Assembly: GCF_900099765.1 (NCBI RefSeq)
Contig: NZ_FNDX01000061.1
Span: 1-34,160, forward strand
Direction: 5' to 3'
DNA length: 34,160 nucleotides
Origin: Paenibacillus typhae
GTDB lineage: Bacteria; Bacillota; Bacilli; Paenibacillales; Paenibacillaceae
Shown here: positions 16,443 to 24,857 of the stretch, piece by piece
Position numbering within the stretch: position 1 is the stretch's first letter
How the letters are laid out: every line of letters starts with the position of its first letter
The notes under the pieces: model-generated
The model's database searches: none
Told to the model about the DNA's origin: nothing
The model's input: only the letters and a program-made list of their open reading frames with translations
Translations under genes and position numbers: made by a program

Positions 16443-17477
16443 TCAATTCAGGTGATTCCCGCTGGCGGTTACAAGCGTGCTCCGGCGGTCTGATGAACGG
16501 TAGATCCCGGCAATGATCTCCAGTGCCTTTATACCTTCCCGGCCATCCAGCCAGAACCTCCGGCCCTCCCGGAGATGAGTGTAAAAATCATGGATCAGCC
16601 ACTGGTGTCCGCTCCCCCAATAGGACTTGCCTCCGTTAGTTACCGTACCCGGCTCACACAGCAGCTGTTCACGGCCATCCTGCCACAGATAGAGGCAGTC
16701 ACGCCGCTGCAGCAGCGTACCCTGTTCAAAAACCAGCTCCAGCTCAACAGGTGAATTGACCGGATATGCATTTGTCCCGTAGAACAAGCCTCTGGCCTTA
16801 TTGGCAAAGGTGATGCAGGCATGGGCGCTGTCCTCCACCTCAATAACACCGTCCAGCACATCTGTGCTAACAGAGCCGCTTACTGCAGAGATTTCTCCGC
16901 CGAACCACTGCAGCAGATCAAGCGTATGAATAGTCTGATTGATCAGCACGCCTCCGCCTTCTGTAGCCCATTTGCCCCGCCACCCGCTCTCCGAGTAATA
17001 TTGTTCACTGCGGTGCCAGGTTACTACGCCCTTCATGCAGACCAGCCGCCCCAGCTGGCCGCTGTCAATTACCTGTCTGATCCTCTGCGAGGGTTCATTA
17101 TAACGGTTCTGGAACACTATACCGAGCTGTCCCTTGCTGCAGTCAGCCGTTTCAATAATCCGCCGGGCAGACGGAACATCGGCGGCCAACGGCTTCTCCG
17201 TTAAGACATGTTTGCCTGCATTCAGGAAATCGATGGCCATCTGGGCATGCAGATAGTGGGGAGTGCATAAATGAACCACATCAATATCCGTCCGCTCCAA
17301 CAGCTCATGATAGTCCGGCACAGTCTCGCAGCCGTATACTGCGCCAAACGCTGCTGCCTGCCTGGCATTGCTATCCGCTGCAGCCACCAGCCTCGCCCCT
17401 TCGACTGAAGCAATTGCATTGACGTGTAGCGGAGCAATGGCTCCGCAGCCGATGATTGCTGCTCCGAGAGAAGTCAT
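16443..17477 (-). CDS. Gfo/Idh/MocA-family oxidoreductase (last gene of the sugar operon)
   Basis: The product has 344 residues. The ATG has GGAAGG upstream. The N-terminal Rossmann fold begins IIGCGAIAPLH (about 8-18), the family EKP motif is at 94-96, and the C-terminal half has GGGVLINQTIHTLDLLQW with His184 and Asp187, the probable substrate/acid-base region. Members oxidise or reduce sugars and cyclitols with bound NAD(P). It is the fourth and last gene of a minus-strand unit with two more Gfo/Idh/MocA genes and an isomerase/epimerase; the spacing to the gene before is 39 bases. The substrate is not identifiable from sequence. Confidence 0.88.
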   Translation of the reverse strand: MTSLGAAIIGCGAIAPLHVNAIASVEGARLVAAADSNARQAAAFGAVYGCETVPDYHELLERTDIDVVHLCTPHYLHAQMAIDFLNAGKHVLTEKPLAADVPSARRIIETADCSKGQLGIVFQNRYNEPSQRIRQVIDSGQLGRLVCMKGVVTWHRSEQYYSESGWRGKWATEGGGVLINQTIHTLDLLQWFGGEISAVSGSVSTDVLDGVIEVEDSAHACITFANKARGLFYGTNAYPVNSPVELELVFEQGTLLQRRDCLYLWQDGREQLLCEPGTVTNGGKSYWGSGHQWLIHDFYTHLREGRRFWLDGREGIKALEIIAGIYRSSDRRSTLVTASGNHLN

Positions 17478-17516
17478 GTTAACACCTTCCGTTCTCTATC
17501 CGCTTATGTTCCATTG

Positions 17517-18605
17517 TTATTTCAGGCTATCCGGTGTAAGGTTAAGCGCTGAAGCCTGGGCAATCAGGCACAGCTCTGCGGCTTTGAACACATGCTCCTG
17601 GGTCATTGCATGTTCTGTCCGCTGAATGCAGTCCAGAATCAGTTCACCGAAGAAGGGATATCCGACTTTGCCGGCAACATGCTCGTAATGCTCTCCTTCG
17701 CTGTCCACCCAATAGACATGGTCTGATTCCGTGGAGCGGCCGATATCAATGTATTTCCGCAGCTCGATGTATCCTTCGGTTCCCAGGATAACCGTGCGGC
17801 CGTCCCCCCAGGTTCCCAGTCCTTCAGGAGTAAACCAGTCTACACGGAAATATTGCGTAGCCCCGTTATCCCCGACCAGGGTAACATCCCCGAAATCCTC
17901 AAGCTCCGGATACTCCGGATTGTTATAGTTAGCGACCTTGCTGTGCAGCACCTTGGCATCACGGCAGTCTGCGTAATAAAGAAACTGTTCAATCTGATGG
18001 CTGCCGATATCACAGATAATTCCGCCGTATTTTTCGCGCTGGAAGAACCAGTCCGGCCGGCTAGGCGCATTCAGGCGGTGCGGCCCGGTACCCATCACCT
18101 GGATGACACGGCCAATGGCCCCCTGCTTAACCAGTTGCCCGGCGTATACTGCGCTCTCCACATGCAGCCGTTCGCTGAAATAGGTCATATACTTGCGCCG
18201 GGTCTTCTCAACCTGTGCCCGTGCGGCGGCAAGCTGTTCGAGCGAGGTGAACGGGGACTTGTCTGTAAAATAATCTTTGCCGTGCTCCATGACTTTGATT
18301 CCCAGTCCTGCCCGTTCGGAAGGAACTGCAGCTGCTGCTACAAGCTTGACCTCCGGGTCTCCGAGAATCTCCTCGGCACTGGCTGCTACTCTGACTCCCG
18401 GATATACACCGGTGAATGCCTTAACCTTGGCTTCATCCGGATCATATACCCATTTCAGCTCTGCACCTGCCTCAATCAGGCCGTTGCACATGCCATAGAT
18501 ATGTCCGTGATCCAGCGCGATAGCGGCAAAGGTAAATTCTCCCGGCCGGACTACCGGACGTGCTTCATATTTGGGTGCGTACATCATTCCGTCTTTGCGG
18601 TTCAT
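17517..18605 (-). CDS. Gfo/Idh/MocA-family oxidoreductase with atypical nucleotide loop
   Basis: The product has 362 residues. The ATG has GGGGGG 7 bases upstream. The usual GxGxxG loop is replaced by ALDHGHIYG (about 30-38), and the family EKP motif reads DKSP (115-118). The C-terminal hallmark GGIICDIGSHQIEQF keeps Asp199 and His203. This belongs to a distinct Gfo/Idh/MocA branch. It sits 16 bases after the isomerase gene and 39 before the next oxidoreductase. Since three paralogues share the operon, each probably acts on a different carbon or intermediate, for example an oxidation followed by re-reduction with inverted configuration (inference). Confidence 0.85.
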   Translation of the reverse strand: MNRKDGMMYAPKYEARPVVRPGEFTFAAIALDHGHIYGMCNGLIEAGAELKWVYDPDEAKVKAFTGVYPGVRVAASAEEILGDPEVKLVAAAAVPSERAGLGIKVMEHGKDYFTDKSPFTSLEQLAAARAQVEKTRRKYMTYFSERLHVESAVYAGQLVKQGAIGRVIQVMGTGPHRLNAPSRPDWFFQREKYGGIICDIGSHQIEQFLYYADCRDAKVLHSKVANYNNPEYPELEDFGDVTLVGDNGATQYFRVDWFTPEGLGTWGDGRTVILGTEGYIELRKYIDIGRSTESDHVYWVDSEGEHYEHVAGKVGYPFFGELILDCIQRTEHAMTQEHVFKAAELCLIAQASALNLTPDSLK

Positions 18606-18621
18606 CTTCTGTTCCCCCCGG

Positions 18622-19386
18622 CTACAAGAGCTTTTTTAAATAATTGAAGCTGATGGCAAGACTTTCAAACGGATCACGCCGGCAGACGTCCTGTTCAACC
18701 ACATACCATTCCACCCCTGTCTCACGGCAGGCTTCAATAATATCCGGATAATTCATATTTCCTTCGCCAATTTCTGCAAAAACCGGCTTCCGTTCAACAA
18801 TCGCCATATCTTTAAGATGGACCACCTGCATTCTTCCCTCCACCTTGCGAACCCAGTTTACCGGACTGCCTCCACCGGCCTGAACCCAGTACAAATCCAG
18901 CTCAAATCCTACGGCAGCAGCATCACTTTCGTTAATTAGCACATCCATTCCGGTTACGCCGTCAAAACGTTCAAATTCAAAATCATGATTATGATAAATG
19001 AACTGCAGCCCATGCTCCTGCTTCAGTATGCGGGCTATTTCCGAAGCCTGACCGGCAAAGCTGCGGTAGCTCTCCTGGCTGGTCTGATACTCTGCCGGCA
19101 GTGAGCCTAAACCGATGTACTTGCAGTTCCACAGCTTATGTTCAGCGGCAAGCGCTTCCAGATCATTCACCAAACGGTTCCACGGGACATGGGTCGCACA
19201 GATTGCAAGCCCGGATTCATCTGCGTATTCCTTGACCAGCTGCGGATCAATGGGGCCGATACCTGATATTTGTACAGCCTTATAGCCTATTTCTTTCAGC
19301 TTCTGAAAGGATTCTCTCAAGCCCTCGGGTGTTTTGGTAAATTCTCGGAGTGTGTACATTTGTGCAGCAATGGCAGATAAGTTCAT
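18622..19386 (-). CDS. Sugar phosphate isomerase/epimerase-like TIM barrel
   Basis: The product has 254 residues of the xylose-isomerase-like TIM barrel family (AP_endonuc_2, as in IolE, IolI and other epimerases/dehydratases). Visible family motifs are YHNHDFEFER (131-140), GFELDLYWVQAGG (about 160-172), VVHLKDM (188-194) and VVEQD (229-233), which supply the His, Asp and Glu ligands of a divalent metal. It would isomerise, epimerise or dehydrate a keto-sugar made by the neighbouring Gfo/Idh/MocA enzymes. GGAG lies 12 bases before the ATG, a rather long spacing. It is second in the operon, with 26 bases after the first oxidoreductase. Confidence 0.88.
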   Translation of the reverse strand: MNLSAIAAQMYTLREFTKTPEGLRESFQKLKEIGYKAVQISGIGPIDPQLVKEYADESGLAICATHVPWNRLVNDLEALAAEHKLWNCKYIGLGSLPAEYQTSQESYRSFAGQASEIARILKQEHGLQFIYHNHDFEFERFDGVTGMDVLINESDAAAVGFELDLYWVQAGGGSPVNWVRKVEGRMQVVHLKDMAIVERKPVFAEIGEGNMNYPDIIEACRETGVEWYVVEQDVCRRDPFESLAISFNYLKKLL

Positions 19387-19412
19387 ATTACAGGATCGCT
19401 CCTTAAGGTAGT

Positions 19413-20576
19413 TTAGTGGGTTCCTGATACATCCAGAGCTTTGCCCTGGCTTGCTTCTTTCTTGAAAGTGGAGTTACGGACCTTCTCCATCAGGTGTTCA
19501 TGGAACAGATCAGCATCAATCGGCAGCTCTACCCAGTTATCGGTCCAGGCGGATAAATACATTGCGTTAGACAGCGTCAAGCCGCGTATTCCCTCTTCTC
19601 CAGGAGCAATCAAAGGCTCGTCATTCAGAATAGCATTCGTGAAGTTACGCAGGATTCCCTGATGACTGCCTCCGTTACTCTTATCTACAGGGATTTCACA
19701 TTTCCAGCATTCCGGCTGGCCGAATCCTCCGGTATAGGTGGCATTAAACTCAGGCTCCGGTGTACGCAGCCGCCAGAACGTCAGGCTGCCATCTTCCACA
19801 ACGATTTTGCCGTTGTCTCCGGTAATTTCAAAACGGTTGGTTCCCGGCGCTTCACCGGTGGTCGTAATGAACAGGCCGGTCGCACCGTTCTCGTACTCAA
19901 CATAAGCCGTTACATCATCCTCTACCTCAATGCTGCGGTACTTGCCGAATTGGCAAAAGGCCCGTACCCGCTTCGGCATCATGCCGGTTGTCCACTGCCA
20001 CAAATCGAGCTGATGCGGGTCCTGATTCAGCAGCACCCCTCCGCCTTCACCGGCCCAGGTTGCCCGCCAGCCCCCGGAATTGTAATAGCTCTGCGAACGG
20101 TACCAGTCTGTAATAATCCAGTTGGTGCGGCGGATCTCGCCAAGCTCACCCGAAGCAATTAGCTCCTTCAGCTTCTTGTAGAGCGGATTCGTCCGCTGGT
20201 TGTACATAATGCCGAATTTGCGGTCACTCTGCGCGGCGGCATCGTTCATTTCCTGTACGGCCTTGGTGAATACACCTGCCGGCTTTTCGATCAGCACATG
20301 TAAGCCGTGCTTCAGGGCTTCAATGGCCAGCGGCGGATGGTCATAATGCGGCGTTGCGATCATGACGGCATCAATGCTTCCTGATGCAAATAGCTCCTCC
20401 GCAGTACTGAAGCGCAATACTTGCTCAGGAAGCTGCTCCGCTGCCCATTCCAGCCGCTCGGGGCTGATATCGCAGACTGCGGTTAATTCAGCGCCTTTCA
20501 CTTCATTCAATAGACTGAATGCATGGGCCCGGCCCATATTGCCGACCCCGATAATACCAAAGCGGACCTTATTCAT
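19413..20576 (-). CDS. Gfo/Idh/MocA-family oxidoreductase (first gene of the sugar operon)
   Basis: The product has 387 residues starting MNKVRFGIIGVGNMG at 20576, with AGGAG upstream; a GTG at 20588 overlaps that site and is rejected. It has the classical GxGxxG loop (GVGNMG), the motif LIEKPAGVF with the family lysine, and GEGGGVLLNQDPHQLDLWQW in the C-terminal half (conserved His and Asp). It is the promoter-proximal gene, divergent from the AraC-type regulator at 20999 and probably controlled by it. No sugar transporter or kinase lies in the window, so the substrate must enter by other systems. Confidence 0.9.
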   Translation of the reverse strand: MNKVRFGIIGVGNMGRAHAFSLLNEVKGAELTAVCDISPERLEWAAEQLPEQVLRFSTAEELFASGSIDAVMIATPHYDHPPLAIEALKHGLHVLIEKPAGVFTKAVQEMNDAAAQSDRKFGIMYNQRTNPLYKKLKELIASGELGEIRRTNWIITDWYRSQSYYNSGGWRATWAGEGGGVLLNQDPHQLDLWQWTTGMMPKRVRAFCQFGKYRSIEVEDDVTAYVEYENGATGLFITTTGEAPGTNRFEITGDNGKIVVEDGSLTFWRLRTPEPEFNATYTGGFGQPECWKCEIPVDKSNGGSHQGILRNFTNAILNDEPLIAPGEEGIRGLTLSNAMYLSAWTDNWVELPIDADLFHEHLMEKVRNSTFKKEASQGKALDVSGTH

Positions 20577-20616
20577 CTGACAAATCACTCCTGTATTTGT
20601 TTATGAAATGAGAATA

Positions 20617-20655
20617 ACCTTAATCCCGGCGGAATGACATGAGCGGAATTAAGGT
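20617..20655. promoter_or_regulatory. 12-bp inverted repeat upstream of the Gfo operon
   Basis: ACCTTAATCCCG (20617-20628) and CGGAATTAAGGT (20644-20655) pair at 11 of 12 positions across 15 bases. It lies 41 bases before the first oxidoreductase start, between it and the AraC gene. It may be an operator or a structured leader; AraC-type proteins more often use direct repeats, so the binding partner is open. Confidence 0.45.
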
Positions 20656-20689
20656 GTTTTTGTATATAATTAAGATGTAATGAACAAAT

Positions 20690-20935
20690 GAAAGCGGTAT
20701 AATGGATTCAAAATCTATATTCAACTTCTGTGTAACCTTTCCGGGATTAGCCGTAACTCCAGAGAATGTTTGGACATCCGGCCGCTGTTGTCTGCAGATT
20801 TCTTTGATTTTAACCGCTGTTCGCGGTGGAAATCAGCAGACTGCATATGCTTCCGAAGCGAGCTTTTCTGCGAAAAGCTTTTAGGCGGTCGCTAACGCTC
20901 CTACAGTTCCAAAATTCTCCTCCGTTACTTTCCCC
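20690..20935. repeat. Structured non-coding intergenic element
   Basis: This is a gene-free stretch between the Gfo operon and the AraC gene. It contains nested inverted repeats: TCTGCAGATTT (20791-20801) with AAATCAGCAGA (20830-20840, one mismatch) around an inner ACCGC/GCGGT stem, then AGCTTTT/AAAAGCT with a 5-nt loop (about 20864-20882), inside a longer AGCGA...TCGCT pairing. No frame here has a ribosome binding site. The pattern resembles multicopy intergenic elements I associate with Paenibacillus, but copy number cannot be seen here. Confidence 0.4.
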
Positions 20936-20998
20936 TGAATAGATTAAATTGAAGTTAAAAAAATATATTGAACCATTAAAAGAGAGGAAGAGCAGAAA

Positions 20999-21934
20999 AT
21001 GAACCCTTCCGGCGAGGTGAACGGAAAGCTGAGAGGTAAGACAAAAGCTAAGCAAAACAGCGCTGTCCCTATATTGAGCGCTAACATGAACAGCAGCCGG
21101 CTGAACGGAACTCACACCGGCAACCTGACCGGAAGGCTGCTGCAGAATCTGACGGTGCGGGTGACACACGCCCAGTTAAGCAGCAAATATCCGGGCTGGG
21201 ACCGCAGCAATGAGACGCCCTCATTCAACCGGCTGTATTTCATAGACAGCGGAGAAGGAAAGGTGATCATTAACGGCGAGACCCATTATCCGCATGCCGG
21301 CCATTTAATGATTATGCCTGCGGGGACAACGCAAACCTCCATGACCTATCCGCACAATTCGTATGTCCGCTATTATTGCCATTTTGATGCACAAATCGGG
21401 GAATGGCCTTTGTTCCACAATGCGGGCAAGCTCTATATCTGTGAGGCGGCTGACCCTGACGCGGTCCGGGCGATCTTTACTGAGCTGATCGCTTTATTTC
21501 AGGATGACAGCTTCCTGTCTACGCTACGCAGGCAGGCCAGTCTGCTGCAGCTGCTGGCCATCTGTCTGGAAGGGGGCGGTTATGCCAATTTTCTGGACGA
21601 TGTGGCGCATACCGGAGATCAAGGCAAGCTCGCCAGTGTGCTGGGTTACATTGAAGAGCATCTTCATGAGCCTATGGAGGTGGAAGAGCTGGCCGGGCTG
21701 GTACATCTTCATCCGAACTATTTTATTCCCTACTTCAAGAAGTTTATGGGGATGCCTCCGATGCATTATGTGCAGTACAAGCGGATGGAGCATGCCAAGC
21801 GTCAGCTGTCAGGCACCAAATCGAGCATCGGCGATATTGCCGAGCAGGTGGGCATGGAGCTGGCCCATTTCTCCAAGGTGTTCAAAAAAACAACAGGCGT
21901 ATCGCCGTCAGCCTACCGCAGCAGTACCCGGTAA
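20999..21934 (+). CDS. AraC-family transcriptional regulator
   Basis: The product has 311 residues. GAGAGG lies upstream of the ATG at a rather long spacing. An unusually basic, Asn/Ser-rich N-terminus (about 1-50) precedes a cupin-like AraC ligand-binding domain (about 55-150, with GEGKVIINGETHYPHAGHLMIMPAG) and a C-terminal double helix-turn-helix domain (about 215-310; helices near 226-247 and 276-299; SIGDIAEQVGMELAHFSKVFKKTTGVSP is split here as SIGDIAEQVGM and FSKVFKKTTGVSP). It is divergent from the Gfo/isomerase operon and is its likely activator in response to a sugar. It converges with the YeiH gene, 51 bases away. Confidence 0.92.
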   Translation: MNPSGEVNGKLRGKTKAKQNSAVPILSANMNSSRLNGTHTGNLTGRLLQNLTVRVTHAQLSSKYPGWDRSNETPSFNRLYFIDSGEGKVIINGETHYPHAGHLMIMPAGTTQTSMTYPHNSYVRYYCHFDAQIGEWPLFHNAGKLYICEAADPDAVRAIFTELIALFQDDSFLSTLRRQASLLQLLAICLEGGGYANFLDDVAHTGDQGKLASVLGYIEEHLHEPMEVEELAGLVHLHPNYFIPYFKKFMGMPPMHYVQYKRMEHAKRQLSGTKSSIGDIAEQVGMELAHFSKVFKKTTGVSPSAYRSSTR

Positions 21935-21985
21935 CAGATATATTTGCAGGTACGATTCATCTGTACTTACTGACACCTCACACTG

Positions 21986-23086
21986 TTATTTCAATCCCAT
22001 GACATGAATAAGCACATATCCAAGCAGGGATAACATGATCGATCCTGCCAATCCGGCTGCAAAGGGCTTGCGGCCTAAGCGCCAGAAGGTTGTCAGGTCA
22101 ATGCCCAGACCGAGGCCTGCCATCGCCATGGCAAGCAGCAGATAAGCCAGCACCAGCAAATCAGCCGTTAGCTTATCGGGAAGGAATCCCAGTGTATTCA
22201 CACCGCTCATCACCAGGAATCCGCCGATAAACCACGGCACGGGGAAGCTTCGCGGTGTGTTCTCTGCGTAGCTGTTCTGGCTGTCTTTACGGTGCTCCGC
22301 AGCGGACTGTTTACGCAGCCTGCGGTTTTCCCACACCCCTAATCCCAGCGCTACCGGTGCAAGCAGGGCTACCCTGGTCAGCTTGACAATAACCGCCAGA
22401 TCGGCCGCCTGCTGCCCTATTGGAGCCGAAGCGGCGAGTACATGCGCAACCTCATGAAGCGTTGCTCCGGCAAATAGGCCATAACCTGCTTCACTGAGTC
22501 CGAGCAGCGGATAGGCGGCAATGTAGGCCAGTGTAAAAATGGTGCCCAGAACAGCAACTGTCGCAGCACTTACCGCTATTTCGTTATCGTCTGCCTTGAT
22601 CTGCGGGGCGACCGCCGCTACGGCAGCCGCTCCGCAAATGGCGGTTCCACAGGCTGTCAGGATACCTAGTCTCCGGTCTATATTCATAGCTCTGCCCAGC
22701 AGATACACTGTGATCAGCGTGAATACAATATGAATGACTGCAATGGCCAGCACTTTAGGACCGGCTTGTATGATGTCGGTTATATTCAGTCTCAGGCCCA
22801 GCAGGATAATACCGGCTCTGAGCAGCTTTTTAGCGGAAAATTGGATACCCGGTGCCGCTCTCTCCGGTACACCGGCTGCTGCACGCAATATAATTCCAAG
22901 CAGAATTGCAAGCACCAGCTGGCCCATCACACCGAGCAAGGGCAGCATTGCTAAATATTTCGCTCCGGCTGCAAGCGCAAGTGTAAGCAGCAGCCCTTCA
23001 GCGAACCCGCGGAATCCTGCAGTCTTCCTTCTATGTTTACTTGCCTGCTCAAGCTTGCTTAGCTGCTGAAATAAATGAATATGCAT
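21986..23086 (-). CDS. YeiH-family putative sulfate/anion exporter
   Basis: The product has 366 residues starting at the ATG at 23086, with GGGAG 8 bases upstream; a GTG at 23095 lies inside the site. It is a polytopic inner-membrane protein of the YeiH/Cons_hypoth698 (PF03601) family with about ten hydrophobic helices. Family pieces include LLRAGIILLGLRLN, GTAICGAAAVAAVAP and FAGATLHEVAHVLAA. A basic N-terminal extension (about 1-25) and a charged loop (about 255-285) are cytoplasmic. Family members are annotated as putative sulfate exporters; the true substrate is not proved. It is divergent from a LysR-type regulator, an arrangement also known as yeiE-yeiH in enterobacteria, which suggests control by that regulator. 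Confidence 0.88.
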   Translation of the reverse strand: MHIHLFQQLSKLEQASKHRRKTAGFRGFAEGLLLTLALAAGAKYLAMLPLLGVMGQLVLAILLGIILRAAAGVPERAAPGIQFSAKKLLRAGIILLGLRLNITDIIQAGPKVLAIAVIHIVFTLITVYLLGRAMNIDRRLGILTACGTAICGAAAVAAVAPQIKADDNEIAVSAATVAVLGTIFTLAYIAAYPLLGLSEAGYGLFAGATLHEVAHVLAASAPIGQQAADLAVIVKLTRVALLAPVALGLGVWENRRLRKQSAAEHRKDSQNSYAENTPRSFPVPWFIGGFLVMSGVNTLGFLPDKLTADLLVLAYLLLAMAMAGLGLGIDLTTFWRLGRKPFAAGLAGSIMLSLLGYVLIHVMGLK

Positions 23087-23176
23087 AACCTTCACTCCCT
23101 ATCCGCCGCATCGCAGATCGGCGTCTCTGACCCAACTATACGTCTGTACAGCAGGAAAGGGAAATACCGGTTTGCT

Positions 23177-23224
23177 ATCTCAATCATTACAAATCCTTAT
23201 GATTGAATGTGTTATTATTGAGAT
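23177..23224. promoter_or_regulatory. Nested inverted repeats in the yeiH / LysR divergent region
   Basis: ATCTCAAT (23177-23184) pairs with ATTGAGAT (23217-23224), and inside it CAATCAT (23181-23187) pairs with ATGATTG (23199-23205). All arms are perfect. The element ends 28 bases before the LysR start, the usual place for an autoregulatory LysR site that also governs the divergent gene. Confidence 0.55.
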
Positions 23225-23252
23225 ACTTCATCTTTATGGGCGGGGGATAATC

Positions 23253-24140
23253 ATGATTGTTGATGCATTGCGGGTATTTGTAACGGTAGCAGAGCAACGG
23301 CATTTCTCGAGGGCCGGAGAGCTGCTGAACCTCTCACAGCCCGGGGTCAGCCTGCATATCCGCAACCTGGAGAATGAGCTGGGCAGCAAGCTGCTGCACC
23401 GTTCTCCCAAGGCAGTACGACTCACTGAGGCCGGTGCCGTACTCTATAAACACGCCAAGCAGATTCTTGCCCATTACGAGGAGGCCGCGCAGGAAATCCG
23501 GCTGCTGCGGGACGAGGTTACAGGCAGTCTTATCCTCGGGGCCAGCTTTACAATCGGGGAATATCTTTTACCTGGCAGACTGGCTGAATTCGCCAGGCAG
23601 TATCCGCAGGTGAACCTGCAGGTTACGATTGGTAATACCGAGGAGATTATTTCAGCCGTCAAAGGCAATCAGCTGGATATTGGTTTTATCGAAGGCGAAA
23701 CCAATGACATGGAGCTGGACATTATCCCCTATATGAAGGATGAGATGATCATTACGGCTGCAGCGGGACATCCGCTTGCCGGGGAAATGATCGTGGATAG
23801 CGGAATGCTGCAGAATCAGATCTGGGTGCTGCGGGAGACGGGTTCCGGCACGCGGGCATACAGCGATCATTTTCTGCAGGAAGGGCAGCTCACCGTTAAA
23901 CGCTCTTATGTGTTTAACAGCAGCCAGGGAGTCAAGGAAGCAGTGGCCGCCGGTCTGGGGCTTTCCCTGCTATCCCGCTGGATTGTGCGTAAAGAGCTGG
24001 CCAGCGGGGAAATGGTCGAGCTCCGGACCAGACAGAAGCTGCCGGAAAGGGATTTCCTAATCATCCGCCGCAAGGAACATCAGACCGCAATGGCAATCCG
24101 CGTCTTTCTGGAAAAGCTGCTGACAGCGGAAAAAGCCTGA
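23253..24140 (+). CDS. LysR-family transcriptional regulator (CysL/YeiE-like)
   Basis: The product has 295 residues starting MIVDALRVFVTVAEQRHF, with GGGGGA 5-6 bases upstream; a frame-extending ATG at 23172 lies in the operator region and is rejected. The N-terminal winged helix-turn-helix (about 1-60, SRAGELLNLSQPGVSLHIRNLE) is followed by a periplasmic-binding-like effector domain (about 90-290), with TIGEYLLPGRLAEF at its start. The divergent partner is a YeiH-type exporter, so a sulfur-related or anion signal is plausible by analogy with CysL/YeiE. The stop codon lies inside the terminator hairpin at 24133-24166. Confidence 0.9.
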   Translation: MIVDALRVFVTVAEQRHFSRAGELLNLSQPGVSLHIRNLENELGSKLLHRSPKAVRLTEAGAVLYKHAKQILAHYEEAAQEIRLLRDEVTGSLILGASFTIGEYLLPGRLAEFARQYPQVNLQVTIGNTEEIISAVKGNQLDIGFIEGETNDMELDIIPYMKDEMIITAAAGHPLAGEMIVDSGMLQNQIWVLRETGSGTRAYSDHFLQEGQLTVKRSYVFNSSQGVKEAVAAGLGLSLLSRWIVRKELASGEMVELRTRQKLPERDFLIIRRKEHQTAMAIRVFLEKLLTAEKA

Positions 24141-24166
24141 TCTCTGGATACTAAGGGATCAGGCTT
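24131..24166 (-). terminator. Terminator of hrtBA, overlapping the LysR stop
   Basis: AAGCCTGATC (24133-24142) and GATCAGGCTT (24157-24166) form a 10-bp perfect stem with a 14-nt loop, followed on the minus strand by TTTTTCC. It serves the hrtBA transcript. On the plus strand there is no T-run, though the hairpin also spans the end of the LysR gene. Confidence 0.85.
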
Positions 24167-24170
24167 ATCA

Positions 24171-24857
24171 TCAGATTTGCTTATGCTCCACTAGAGCTCC
24201 ATTCTCCAGATGCAGCACACGGCTGCACCATTCCAGCATCCGTTCGTCGTGGGTGACCATGACTGCGGCCTTGCCTTCGCTCCGCACCTCATCCGCGATC
24301 ATCCGTACGACCTCCCGGCCGCGCTCGAAGTCCAGACTCGCCGTCGGCTCGTCCGCGAACAGGATCGCCGGCTTGTTCATCCAGGCTCGGGCAATCGCCA
24401 CACGCTGCTTCTCACCCCCGGACAGCTTCTCGGGATAGTGGTTTCGGCGATCCCAGATGCCAAGCCGCTGCATCAGCTGGGCTGCGCGCACCTTGGCCTC
24501 CTTCGGCTCCAGCTTCGCCAGCCTGGAAACATACAGAAGCTGTTCCTCCACCTTCAGATAAGGCAGCAGCTGGGCGCTCTGGAACATAAAGCCGATTTTT
24601 TGCAGCCTGAGCGCTGTCAGCTCCCTTTTATCCTTATTGTTAAGGGACTCTCCGTCAATATAAATCTCACCGCTGGTTGGCGTCAAAAGGGCTCCCGCTG
24701 CAGAGAGGAAAGTGCTTTTGCCGGAGCCGGATGGTCCCAGAACAGCCACAAACTCCCCTTCGTCAACCGTAAGATCCAGATTGTCCAGTACAGACATCGT
24801 CTGTCCGCCGTCCCCGTAAGTCTGGGTAACCTGCTTCATCCTTAACATGGTGCTCAT
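24171..24857 (-). CDS. hrtA: ABC transporter ATP-binding protein, HrtA-like haem exporter ATPase
   Basis: The product has 228 residues. The ATG overlaps the hrtB stop (ATGA). Walker A GPSGSGKST is at 41-49 (Lys47), signature LSGGEKQR at 145-152, Walker B ILFADEP at 165-171, and the H-loop His in MVTHDERM. It belongs to the MacB/LolD-like branch. With hrtB it forms an exporter that in Staphylococcus and Bacillus anthracis relieves haem toxicity. The haem assignment rests on the adjacent HssRS-like two-component system and the HssR-box match before hrtB rather than on the ATPase itself. Confidence 0.88.
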   Translation of the reverse strand: MSTMLRMKQVTQTYGDGGQTMSVLDNLDLTVDEGEFVAVLGPSGSGKSTFLSAAGALLTPTSGEIYIDGESLNNKDKRELTALRLQKIGFMFQSAQLLPYLKVEEQLLYVSRLAKLEPKEAKVRAAQLMQRLGIWDRRNHYPEKLSGGEKQRVAIARAWMNKPAILFADEPTASLDFERGREVVRMIADEVRSEGKAAVMVTHDERMLEWCSRVLHLENGALVEHKQI

